From the NCBI GenBank assembly GCA_013420905.1, contig JAAXNY010000012.1, positions 434,001 through 498,000 on the forward strand: DNA of 64,000 bases, written 5' to 3'. This DNA comes from Collybia mongolica (Eukaryota; Basidiomycota; Agaricomycetes; Agaricales; Clitocybaceae). Under the pieces are notes generated by a model, which was not told the DNA's origin, searched no databases, and was given only the letters and a program-made list of their open reading frames with translations. Both the position numbers and the translations under genes were made by a program. Below are positions 18,957-29,922 of the stretch, in pieces. Within the stretch, counting starts at the first letter, position 1. Each line of letters starts with the position of its first letter.

Positions 18957-21212
18957 AATAGGTTTGCGTGTTTAGAAGTTGAGAATACAATTGAAATTTC
19001 CCAAACACCCGAAACTACTACAGAAGCCGTACAAGATACCATCCCCGTCCCTAAACCGCCGCGCCAGAGACTCCCCCGATGGGAACGAGCTCTACCCAAG
19101 CGATTCGTAGTCCCCGCCACCCCCAGCACTCGCTCGCTGAAGCTCAAGATTGAACTTCAGACGACCGACACAGGCGAGACATTCGCGACGAACAGCTTGG
19201 TAGACTCGGGAGCAACGGGCCTTTTCATCGATTCTGAATTCGTGCGGAGGAACAGGTTGACCTCGCGCAAGCTAGTTCGCACTATTCCGGTGTTCAATGT
19301 CGACGGCACTCCGAACGAGAACGGGTCTATTTCGGAGATCGTAGACCTCATCCTCCGGTACAACGGTCACTCAGAACGCACCCACTTCGTGGTCACCAGC
19401 CTAGGGAAGCAGGATCTCATACTGGGCTACACTTGGTTGCAGGAGCACAACCCGGAGATCAACTGGCAGACCAATGAGGTGAAGATGAGTCGCTGTCCCG
19501 ACAAATGTCGGACCTGCGCGAACGAGGTTAAATCGGAAAAGGCGGAGAAGCGTAAATTGGAGGCCCGCATCAATGCCTGTCACACAGGACCCATGCCCGA
19601 ACCAGAAACAGAAATTGGAGAGGTTCCCGACTCTGAGCACGAAGGAGATATCGCCCTTGAAGATTGCATTGAAGAGGGCGACCGTATCTTCGTGGTCAAC
19701 ATCGGCGAACCAGGACAGTTTCAGAAGGCACCAGAAGAGATTCGGACAACCCAAACCATCTCGCAGCGACTAGTGGAAAAGATCCAAACGGAAGCCCGGA
19801 AGAACGCGTCCCAGCAGATCGCAGACTCCTTTGATCGTAATGCGCAACCCAAGACGTTTTTCGATCTAGCACCGGCGCACGTCCACGAATTTGAGGATGT
19901 GTTCTCCAAGACGTCCTTCGACGCTCTCCCAGATCGCCGACCGTGGGACCACACGATCGAACTTGTCCGCGACGCAGAAGGGAAATCCTGCAAGGTCTAC
20001 CCGCTCTCAGTCGCCGAACAAGCGGAGTTGGACAAGTTCCTCGAGGAGAACCTCGCCTCTGGTCGGATCCGCCCCTCCAAATCGCCAATGGCTTCGCCGT
20101 TCTTCTTTATCAAGAAGAAGGACGGTTCGCTACGCCCGGTACAGGACTACCGCGTTCTCAATTCGCTGACGATCAAGAACAAATACCCACTCCCACTCAT
20201 CTCCGACCTCGTCAACAATCTTCGGGGAGCGAAATACTTCTCCAAATTCGACGTTCGCTGGGGATACAACAACGTCCAAATTAAGGAAGGTGATGAGTGG
20301 AAGGCCGCATTTCGCACAAACCGCGGAATGTTTGAGCCCCTGGTAATGTTCTTTGGTCTCACTAACTCGCCGGCAACGTTCCAAACCATGATGAACGAGA
20401 TATTCCACGATCTCATCATGGAAGGAGTGGTATGTGTCTACATCAATGATATTCTAATCTACACAAAGACACTCGCCGAACACCGCCGAATTACGAGGTT
20501 AGTTCTCCAGCGACTCCGCGAACATAAACTGTACCTGCGACTGGACAAATGCGAATTCGAGAAGACCCGAATCAAGTATCTGGGGCTCATTATCTTGGAG
20601 GGGCAGGCGGAGATGGACCCGGTCAAGGTTGCTGGAGTAGCGGAATGGCCAACGCCCACGAACAAGAAGCAAGTGCAGTCCTTCTTGGGCTTCACAAACT
20701 TCTATCGGCGGTTCATTCGTGACTTCTCCCATATTGCGCGGCCATTGTTTGATCTCACCGGTAAAGACGTGCCTTGGAAGTGGGGTGAGTCGGAGCAGGA
20801 GGCATTCGAAGGGTTGAAGGAAGCGGTGTCGTCTAAACCGGTACTGATGTTCGCAGACAACAACCGGCCGTTTAGGGTGGAGGCAGATAGTTCGGATTTC
20901 GCGACCGGCGCAGTACTTTCGCAACTCAGCCCGGAGGACGACAAGTGGCACCCGATCGCGTTTTCGTCAAAGAGCCTCAACGCGGTCGAGCGGAATTACG
21001 AGATACATGACAAGGAAATGCTCGCCATCATTCGCGCACTCGAAGAATGGCGACACTTCCTTGAAGGCGCGTGACACGACTTCAAGATCTGGACAGACCA
21101 CAAAAATCTAGAGTACTTCCGGACGTCCCAGAAGCTAAATCGGAGACAGGCCAGGTGGTCACTGTACCTCTCCCGATTCAACTTCTCGCTGCACCACAAG
21201 CCCGGACGAAGT
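18957..21212 (+). pseudogene. Gypsy1 pol: protease, RT, RNase H
   Basis: The linker and retropepsin (LVDSGATGLFIDSEF at about 19199) are followed by RT (FIKKKDGSLRPVQDYR, KFDVRWGYNN) and RNase H. The RT catalytic box reads VYINDILIY: the codon at 20445-20447 is AAT, not GAT, which replaces the first catalytic Asp. A TGA at 21072-21074 interrupts EWRHFLEGA-HDFKIWTDHKNLEYF, where an Arg or Lys is expected. Both are C:G to T:A changes. Without the stop the frame continues into integrase (SMGKPDALSRRADH). Confidence 0.9.
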
Positions 21213-22875
21213 ATGGGTAAGCCAGACGCGCTATCTCGCCGAGCGGACCACAGCGATGGAAGCGAGGATAACCGCAATCTAGTCCTCCTCAAACCGGAGT
21301 TGTTCACAATCCGCGCACTGGAAGGAATGGTCGTGGAAGGAGAGGAAAGGGACATTCTGCGGGATATTCGGAGAGGCAATCGCAAGGGACATCAGGAGGA
21401 AGCGGTGGTGAAGGCAGCGCAGGAGTTGAAGAAGTCCGCAGGAAAATCGGTTCGGAGCGCAGAGTGGAGGGAAGCACAGGAGTTGCTGTATTTCCGCGAT
21501 CGCATCTACGTCCCAAAACACGCTGACCTTCGCAGACGTATAGTTGCGCAACATCACGATTCGCGAATTGCGGGACACGCCGGAAGATGGAAGACGTTGG
21601 AACTCGTATCGCGCAATTACTGGTGGCCTCAAATGTCGCGCTACATCGGCGAATACTGCAAGACATGCGACCTCTGTCTCCGAACGAAGGCTCAGCGTCA
21701 ACTTCCAAGCAGCGAACTTAAACTGCTGCCGATTCCGGAAGGTCGCTGGGACGTCGCAAGCGTGGATTTCATCGTGGAACTCCCCGAGTCGCAAGGGCAT
21801 GATGCGATCATGGTAGTGGTGGACATGGTGGGTAAACGCGCGCACTTCATCCCAACCACGACGACAATTACCGCGCTTGGATCGGCGAGGCTTTACCTCC
21901 AGCATGTGTGGAAGTTGCACGGCTTACCGAAGGCTATGGTCTCCGACCGAGGGGTACAGTTCGTGGCGGAATTCACAAGGGAGTTATATCGCATGCTTGA
22001 TATTAAACTCACAGCGTCTACGGTGTACCACCCACAGACAGACGGACAGACCGAGCGAGTGAACCAGGAACTGGAGCAGTATCTCCGGTTATTCGTCAGC
22101 GAGCGACAGGACAACTGGGTCGACCTTTTACCGCTCGCCGAATTCCAGTACAATAACCACGTCCACTCCTCGACACAGCACTCGCCGTTCTTCCTGGACA
22201 CCGGTCGACATCCACGCATGGGCTTCGAACCAGACCGCACCATCCCGGCTGGAAACCGCGAACGAATTCCGCGACCGAATGAAGGACACCCTCGAGGAAG
22301 CCCGCGCCGCATTAGCCAAAGCCAAGGACGAGATGGCGATGTACTACAATCGCCGCCGAAACCCAACACCCGACTACCAGGTTGGAGACCGGATGTATTT
22401 GGATTTGCGCGACATTCGTATCACTCGACCGTCGCAGAAACTGGCTCACCGCTACATCGGGCCCTACCCCATCGAAGCCAAGGTTGGATCGCACGCCTAC
22501 CGCCTCAAACTTCCGCCGGCGCTATCGTGCATCCACCCGGTCTTCCATGTTGTCAAACTCCTACCCGCGCCGCACGACCCAATACCCGGTAGAACGGTCA
22601 CCGAAGTCCCTGAACCCACTCTCATAGACGGCGAGGTACATTATGAGGTTCAGGAGATCATGGACAGCCGGATTTACAGGAACAAGCTGCAGTACCTGAT
22701 CGCCTGGAAGGGCTACAGCTACAAACAGAACACCTGGGAACCTGCCGACAAGGTGAATGCGGACGAGTTGGTCGCCGAATTCTACAGACGCAACCCCGGA
22801 GCACCGCGACTCGTACAACACGTCCAATTTGCACAGATCCCGTTCCAACGCCGGCGTGAAGACACGCGAACCTAG
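21213..22875 (+). pseudogene. Gypsy1 integrase with chromodomain
   Basis: HHCC finger (HHDSRIAGHAG...CKTCDLCLRTK), catalytic Asp in SVDFIVELP, Asp in VSDRGVQF and Glu in QTDGQTERVNQELEQYL are all present. A one-base frameshift at about 22235-22250 separates this from the C-terminal part (ATG at 22279, MKDTLEEARAALAKAKD), which has the GPY/F-like module HRYIGPYPIEAKVG and a chromodomain (VQEIMDSRIYRNKLQYLIAW, then WEPADKVN). The purine-rich AGAAGGGGGG next to the 3' LTR is the likely polypurine tract. Confidence 0.9.
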
Positions 22876-22886
22876 AAGGGGGGTAA

Positions 22887-23334
22887 TGTAAGGGGAACTC
22901 CATTTCCGCCTTACTTCGCCAATCTAGCCTTACTTCGCCGAATCTCACTCCGCCGACTTCTACTTCGCCGATTCGCGACTCAGTCATCCCGCCGACTTAC
23001 GATACAATTTCTCTGCTTACTTCGCGCTCACTCAATTACATTCACTACATCGCACATTCATTACCTACGCCCACACGCACCCCCACTCTCTACTTCGCGC
23101 GCAGTTCGCCGCCGGAACTCGCACTTGTTCGGACTATCAAGGGCACGGTCACGTGACCTTCGCTAGCCCAACGCGTGTCGTCGTACCGCACCGGGAACGT
23201 GTATTTAATGTAGTACTAGGTATATAGCACACCCCCCCTGATGGAGGCTCCTCAGAGTATTCTCTTAGGATCCCCTCCTCAGCGTCGGCCCGCTCTACTA
23301 AGTTCGCGCGCACTCTGCCGGAGTTGCCCTTACA
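22887..23334 (+). repeat. Gypsy1 3' LTR (448 bp)
   Basis: Same length as the 5' LTR with about eight differences, mostly transitions, seen by eye. It ends CCCTTACA and is followed by GGTAT. Confidence 0.95.
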
Positions 23335-24956
23335 GGTATTCTGTCGGAATTTGCCTAGATCCTTGAATGTAACATCACCATGCGAGCAGCCAGGAATGTT
23401 GTATGAGTGTGGTTTGGACATAACCGGAAAATAATGTCCATCTTGATCCCGTCTTCGTCCGATGATCTCACAATAAAGTTGGCACCCTTGTTTCCCACTG
23501 TGCCCGACAAACCCTGACATGGCTGCTGCACCAGGTGAGTCTGCAGATGCAATCACGATAATGGGGATGGACCGCGTAATGGTAGACATTGATGCATCAA
23601 AGATCTTGAGGCCCTCGCGTTGTATGGCTGCAATATGATAGAGTGATGGAAATAAAAATGAGTCCATTTCTTTTGGTTTACCAGGAACAAACCCGGCAGG
23701 GATGACAAAAGCCTTTTTGTAACGTAGTCCAGGAGGGAGATTGTGAATGATCCAGATAAATATCCAGCAATCGGAAGTCCAGTCACGGTACAGTTGCGCG
23801 CCATCAATGGATAGTTGTAAGGCGATGTCGTCTTTAGTGAATTGACCTGAAAGCCATGCCTGCAAAATTTCTTGAGAGCACACCACATCGTCATAAGATT
23901 CAATTTGGCCACCATGCGATCGGAGGTATTCCGTAATCTGCGTGAGTCTTTTCTCAAGGTAATGCATCTCGACGGCCGTCTGGGGTGACCCATATAAAGC
24001 CTGGAGTACCGGGCCAATGGGTATTGTTGTAAATTGTCGACAAGGCCTCTTGTTGGCATCGTAACGAGGGGCATTGCAATAAGGACATGAATTTAGATGT
24101 TTGTATGCGCCAGTGAAGGCAGCGCAACTCGTGATACAGCAGTCGTGCCTCACAGGTACAACACCAGAGGGGTTTTTGATGGTCCGTTTAGCTTGGTCAA
24201 ATGACAAGAAGTCGTCGTCAGGGTAGGCGGCCATGTCAACCTTGCGTATTGTCTCGTAATGATTGCACGATGTATCTGTAGAATAAATAAAATGTCGCAG
24301 TGCCTTTACATGATGTGTATCTGACATATCTAGGGCACACGATGCTGGTTGGGGGTCTCTGAGTTGATCGATATCATCCGGAGCCATGCCGCTGTTGTCG
24401 AGAGTTGCATCTTTCAGAGCTTGTATATTGTTCATGGTGATCTGGAGGGCAGGTATGTATATTCCGGTGTCCGGTTCACCTTCGTTTAACTCTAATGTGG
24501 GTGGTCGAAAAGGTTCCTGATTGGCGTCAGGATGTTGACTGAAATCATGTCCATCACGTCGATCTAATACGTTGGCTGGGGTGTGTTGGCCTGTGCCCAG
24601 ATTCCAGTCATCAGTCGTCGAATTGTTGACAGGCTGAGGAGGGTCATGGTCTTCACCCGAATGGCTTGTGCCTGTCAGATTGACGAGCCTGAGAGACTAT
24701 AGAACGATAGCATTAGATAGAACCAAAAAAGAAAGAGGAATTTAAAGTAAACCTGTTGTGGTGCCAGCTTTTGTCTTTTTGGTGCATTCGGGTGACTGTT
24801 ATTGATCGCGTGGGGCCGTTTGGTCGATGAGTCAAGTCCATTTGGTATTGGCATGTTCCTGGATTTGGAATGTTGTACGAAGTCCTGGAACTCTCGGTCA
24901 GCGCGTTTTTGTGTGTAGACATTGTGTGGAGTGCGTCGAGTCTGTCTTGAGGCCAT
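23335..24956 (-). pseudogene. CACTA/Tnp2 transposase, N-terminal part (split gene)
   Basis: Exon 1 runs from the ATG at 24956 to 24753 (MASRQTRRTPHNVYTQ...), a 56 nt intron follows (GTTTAC...TATAG), and exon 2 starts at 24696. It carries cysteine pairs (CNAPRYD region) and the Tnp2 core (LSIDGAQLYRDWTSDCWIFI, VIPAGFVPGKPKEMDSFLFP), then ends at the Gypsy1 junction after GKFRQNT. The continuation at 3431 (SAIYERNLRLLLSARNPTQ) is in the same frame once one GGTAT copy is removed. The combined protein would be about 1010 aa. Confidence 0.88.
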
Positions 24957-24962
24957 TATCAA

Positions 24963-26433
24963 GTGTTGTTGAATGTCAGAAAGCCTGTGTTATCAGGTGA
25001 AAACCAGTTTATTGCGTGAAATTGTATACAAGCTAGATCGACAGGAATCGACGTTGGTAGATGACAACAGATATAGTAGTTACTAATAGTTACAAATCTT
25101 AGGTAAATTACGGACTTCCTACTGGGCCTCAGGGCCAGGTGATAGACGGAAACGGAAGAATTATATATTTATGATCGTCGAGAGTGGTATGACATATGTA
25201 GATACTCGGATCGCGGAGAGTCGGGGGCAATTACGAAGCTTAAGGTAGGTGGTCCAATATAGATTTCAGTCAGGTCCCTCCAGAGTTTTTTGCGGAGTTT
25301 GTCCAAGTGAGGCGAGGGAATCCGGCGAGTTGAACTCTTGCTGGAGGATTTTTTAACAGCACTTGCCAAAGGAGTATTCTAGGTGGTCAATATCTGGCCA
25401 GCTCAAGGGGCGATTTGCTCTCGCCAGCTTATCATTTGGGTGAGGTAAACCCCGTGTCGGAGTCGGCCGAAGAGCTTGTATCTCCGCCGTCAGGGTCAGT
25501 GATGGCTGTTCGTTGTTTCCGAAATATCGTTCACTAATTGCCCACTCCTTCGCTATCGTTCCCATGTTATCCACGAGACATGCAATTAGGAGGCTACTGG
25601 CAGGCTAGTTCGTGTTTTATCATAATCAGGACGCGAGGCCTCGAAAAACCCTCAAACAAATCGAGACAATTCTCAAAATCCAGTATCGGGGCAGACACTG
25701 TTTTTCGACGGACTTACCCTGGGCACGAGCGGATGTTCTCCTAATGAATTTATGGTTCTGCCGCATCATCCGACCCCGGTCGATATTCGGTGCGTTGGCG
25801 CGTATTACACCAAATGACTCAATTCACGTAAAGCATCAAATATCAACGGTCGATGCACAGTAAATGCCGCCTGACGACTTCTCCTTACAAGTTACCAGCC
25901 GAATCAAGAGCCGGATCCGAAACAAAAGATTCTCTATTACTGTTACCACTGCCTATGAGATAAAGCCCCATGGGAGTTTTTTCTTCTGCGAGACCTAGGG
26001 GGTCTGCGTGACTGAATTATGCGTAGGGACGTCATAGGCATGACCTCGGAGGCCTGAAACTCGATGGTGAGCGTGAGGTTTGTCGAATCCGACATTCCAT
26101 CCATCCATATCCTCCCAAACGCCTCAACCCCCCCAACTGAGTCCCGAATCTGCCACTCCATTGGATAGTCGGTGAGGTTAGTTGCACTCCCCGCGTCCAT
26201 ATTTTTCTAGAGTGCTGGGCTTAATTACCATCATCTCATCATCTCTGGTGGTTGATTAAAAGCTCGAGTTTTTGCTAACTCAGCTTACAGAAAAGGTCAC
26301 GTGAGACAGCGGAACAAGGATATTCCTGGACGAAGAGAGAGTTCCGGATCTCCGTTCCCTTTAATCTCCCACCCCGCCATCTTCAACCCCTCACGACCCA
26401 TACCCCGTTTCGAACCAACGGACATCCCTAAGC
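24963..26433. other. No confident gene; two similar small minus frames
   Basis: Minus frames at 25353-25574 (MDNMGTIAKEWAISERYF) and 25943-26200 (MDAGSATNLTDYPMEWQI) share a spaced pattern: MD start, W-x-I, then SLTLTAEIQA or NLTLTIEFQA. They may be paralogous gene fragments. A further minus frame at 25169-25369 may continue the first. No CACTA terminus could be placed with confidence. The last 150 bp should hold the promoter of the next gene. Confidence 0.3.
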
Positions 26434-28165
26434 ATGGTCGGCGGATCTTCAAGAATTATACCAGGACGTTACCCTCCCATAGGCACTTCCCCAATCGCCG
26501 ACGCGATTCGTGCTAGGCGCGGCGCGCGCGGTCTCACGCCGCTCGACGCGGCCCTTCTCCACGTACCGCCTGTTGCCAGTGGCTGGAATTCGCTCCTAGG
26601 GGCTATTAGGACACAAGGAAAGCTTCCTGGGGGCGTTCGTGAGCTTATGGTATGCTCTTTGCAGTTCTTCGCAACTACCGTTGATAGTTTCGCAGATCCT
26701 CCGGATAGCTGCCATCAATCGCGCAGCGTTCGAATGGCTCCACCACGAACACGTCGGGCGTGACTGTGGGCTGACCACCGCTCAGCTCTATGTTGTGCGG
26801 GATACGGTCACTCCGCTGCCTCCCTCGGCAGGGATTCTTTCGGAACTACAGACATCCGCCCTCCTGTTTGCCGATGCGAGTACTCGCGAGGTAAAAGTTA
26901 GCAAAGCGATTACCGATGCGTTGACCAAGGACCTGGAAATTTGGGCCCGAGGAGAGGATCCGAGCAATGTTGAGAACCGAGTGCAGGATTTACTCGTCGA
27001 GGCTGCGGCCGTCGTCGCGACTTACAACATGGTTTCTCGATTCCTCGTCTCGCTCGATGTCGCAGGTATGTCAGACGATGAAGTCCCATGGCCACTGGAG
27101 CGTAAAGAGGCAGGTTATTCCCCCATTAATCTCAACGTGATTCTCATAGGTTGATAAAATAGCACTTCATAACGATTTCATCGAGCCCCGATTGTACCCA
27201 CACTCTCCACGCTATCACGCTCATAACATCGCCCACCTCACCTTGGGTCGTATTCGCCAACTCCCTCCTCACAGACCTCTCCATGTGGAGTTACCTCATT
27301 CCCTACCTCATATCCGACTCCTACAACATCCTCATACATTCTCAACGCGGCCACGGACTCTCGACTCTCCCCCCCACCGAGGCCACAACTATCCCCTCCC
27401 TCGCTTCCGACATTGCCCAGCTCCTCACTCAGCTGAGCATCCCCACCCCCGTGCACGCTGTCGTCGGCGTTTCCCAAGGCGGCGCAGCGGCGATGTCGTT
27501 CGGCCGGACCTACCACGACTTAGCACGCAGCATTGTGGTCTGCGACACGGCAGCGAAGACACCGGCGGGGAATAGGGAAGCGTGGGCCGGCAGGATCGGG
27601 ATGGTCTATGGGGGTGATATGAGCCAGAGAGCGGAGTATGCGTCCAAGGTAGGGATGTCGAAGCTTGCTGAGGCGACTGTGCCGCGGTGGTTCCCTGCGC
27701 CTTCGAAATGTGCGGGTAGTGAGTCGGCGAGGGCGGAGCGGGCGCAGTGGCTTGCGAAGATGGTGGTGGATACTCCCGTCGAAGGTTTTGTGGCTGGGGC
27801 CGGAGCATTGTCGGATTACGACCTCTTGAGCAGTAAGTAAATTTCCTTGTTTTCTTCTTACAGCTCCTTGCCATGGGCTCACTGCACCCGCCCGTCCTGC
27901 AGGTGACCAAAACGGAAAAAACGCACTCTTCACGTCCCCAGTCGAGCGTGTATTGCTCGTCGCCGGAAGTCTCGACGGGGGCGGCAAAGTCGGCAGTGGC
28001 CTGAAGCGTTTATCTGAGGAGTGGAATGCGATACGCTGTGCGGGACCGGGAACGAGCCTCAGGCCTCTTGAATATGTGGAGATTGAGGGATCGGGGCACC
28101 TTCCGATGATTGACGAGACGGAACGGTTTGCAGAGGTGTTGATTACGTTTTTGAAGGCTTTGTAG
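26434..28165 (+). CDS. CMD-like / alpha-beta hydrolase fusion protein
   Basis: Four proposed exons (26434-26649, 26696-27109, 27163-27832, 27903-28165) give 520 aa. Residues about 60-200 resemble the carboxymuconolactone decarboxylase/AhpD-like family (GVRELMILRIAAINRAAFEW, then HHEHVGRDCG). Residues about 211-520 are an alpha/beta hydrolase close to 3-oxoadipate enol-lactonase: oxyanion-side ANSLLTDLSMW, SQRGHGLS, nucleophile Ser314 in GVSQGG, acid Asp458 in AGSLDGGG and His499 in GSGHLPM. This suggests a role in the beta-ketoadipate branch of aromatic breakdown (inference). Intron 2 keeps the frame only as a GC-AG intron (donor AG|GCAGGT at 27110); the two GT donors nearby do not. Introns 1 and 3 are ordinary GT-AG. 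The fusion is not disrupted anywhere I can see. Confidence 0.75.
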
Positions 28166-28454
28166 TTTTTTGTTGTCTTTGTGGTTTGTCTTACTTGTCC
28201 GAGTGGGCGTTACCTTTGTTTTTGGACATTGTGGCGGGAGGGGGGTGATTCGACCACTCGGTTCCTCTGTAATATTCAATCCCCTGATCACGGCACAAGA
28301 CCGCTCGCTATTCAAAACTCTTCCCTACATATATCCAACATATACAAAGCAACAAGACCTAAACACGACCCAAACTACTCAGGATGCGAACGAGACGGGG
28401 GCCGTACCGGCAGACTTGATGATTTGTTTAGTCAAAATAGGGTTGACGGAAGAA
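28166..28454. other. Intergenic, convergent ends
   Basis: Lies between the stop of the hydrolase gene and the broken 3' end of P450-1. No gene is seen. Confidence 0.5.
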
Positions 28455-29479
28455 AGGGGCGCACGTACTATTTGCTGTTTGACAAACGCATAGGGTCGGT
28501 CTGCCATTTCGAGAAGGCCGGCAGACCAAGAGGCAGCGAGCTTCTGAAACCCGGCTCCAGGAACCCAACGCGGGATGTGGCGTACTGAAATGGGCCAACT
28601 GGGTGAGTTACAAAGTGAGGAACGAGGAGAGTGTTCTTACGGGCAGGGATAATGTCAACCATGAAAGTTGTAGGGACTGTGACTACAGAGAATATTTCCA
28701 TAGTCCTGTCCGCCAGCTCCACAAGAGGGTCGTTGGTTTCCCTGAAATTCGTATCCGTGCGTGAGGCGAAGGATAACCGCTCCAGTCATCCTTATATATT
28801 CGTCACACAAGTCTGGGTTATAATTTGGGTAATACAGGAAATGACGGACTTTCGGATGTGCGAAGCGAGGTCGTCGGGCTTGTTTAGGACACGACACAAG
28901 AATCGACGCGTCTCGAGCTCTTCCAAAGGTAGGTGCTGACTCATAATTCCCAATGGACAGGTGGACATGGCAGCGAAAACCGTGGAAACGATCGCCGTAG
29001 GACATAAAGACCAGAGCGTTCTTCCACCCGACAAGTTGCATACCTCTCTCTTGTTTGTCGATATCAGCTTGGCGCTGCTCTATTGTGACGGCTCCGAATA
29101 TCCCGACAAGTTCACCACCCATTTGGAGAGTGGGACGGTCAGAGTAGATGGCGCTCTTCTTATCGAGCATCTCCGTCGCTGCTTTTGCAGAGTTTAGAAT
29201 TATCACGGTTTGGCCGAGAATATTGACCGAGGTTATGCCACCTAGAGCCATGTCAGGAACGTGATGTCAGTTGAAGAAAGCTGGCGTACCCCACCGTTCG
29301 CCCCAATGTGCGAATGTGAGCCATTCTTTGGTTATTGGCATGTCGAAGATATTACCTACCAGAGGTAAGCCCTTTGGACCGGGTGGGAGCGGGGAAGATT
29401 GTCTAGCGGACCTCCTCAAGAGAAATAAAGCTAGAAAAGCGAGGAATAGTTCTGCAGTGATCACGGTGTCAAGTGCCAT
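28455..29479 (-). pseudogene. P450-1: truncated, frameshifted cytochrome P450
   Basis: Starts MALDTVITAELFLAFLAL (membrane anchor) and LPPGPKGLPLVGNIFDM (proline-rich hinge) with the same first-intron position as P450-2 and P450-3. It loses the frame at about 28735 (one extra G in FQ-GN) and ends after exon 4 (about residue 300); the I-helix, ExxR and heme exons are absent. A 75 bp in-frame insertion bounded by 11 bp direct repeats CCCGACAAGTT (29027-29037 and 29102-29112) splits GGELVGWK. It is the left-most member of a tandem family, 21 kb from P450-2, with a transposon block between. Confidence 0.85.
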
Positions 29480-29914
29480 AGGATTTGTAGGATATATCAT
29501 CTAGAGAGATTGGGGATGTTATAGGGATGGGATGGGATTGGATCCTGAATGCCTCAGATAATTGGATGCGTTATAAGGAAAATAACAAGTCTCGAAGGGA
29601 ATACATCGTGCACGTGGAAGAGACCCATCGTCGGGAACGCAAATCCTGCAGGGGCCGTAGAATATACCACCAAATAGAGTTGCTTCGTAACCATATGGAG
29701 GTTTGAAGCCATTTCGATATATTTTAGAACGATTCTCGCATTGAGTGGTTGGCTGGAACAAGTAGATTTGGCCAATAGGGGAGCTCGAGGCTTGGTTCTA
29801 TCACCCCATGGAAATTTGTTCAGTTGAGAGGTAAAATGGATTATGCGACGACAATTGAGTTGGCAGAGAACATGGATTAGCTCGGGCTTGCTTCCGCAGA
29901 AAAAAAAACTGTAA
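29480..29914. other. Upstream region of P450-1
   Basis: No gene. The sequence near 29540-29580 (CTGAATGCCTCAG, GCGTTATAAG) resembles sequence upstream of P450-2 (about 53110-53150), so the duplicated unit includes promoter DNA. Confidence 0.4.
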
Positions 29915-29922
29915 GCAGTAAG

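Larger units (their letters stand above)
3437..23334 (+). mobile_element. Gypsy1: chromovirus-type Ty3/gypsy element, nested host
   Basis: A plus-strand LTR retrotransposon with two 448 bp LTRs, gag with a CCHC knuckle, protease, reverse transcriptase, RNase H, integrase and a C-terminal chromodomain. The chromodomain and a self-priming-type leader suggest the Tf1/sushi chromovirus group (inference from family knowledge). It is inserted in the CACTA transposase gene and itself contains Element A (5085-18405) and a hairpin MITE (18583-18954). Without these its length is about 6.2 kb. It is dead: a gag TGA, a 20 bp gag duplication, an Asp-to-Asn change in the RT active site, a pol TGA and a late integrase frameshift. 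The LTRs differ at roughly eight positions by eye. Confidence 0.95.

Noticed and set aside
25000..25200. Possible CACTA terminal inverted repeat upstream of the transposase start
   Set aside because: TAGTAG-like words occur, but no CACTA-type end with a 3 bp duplication could be paired with a left end inside the window.
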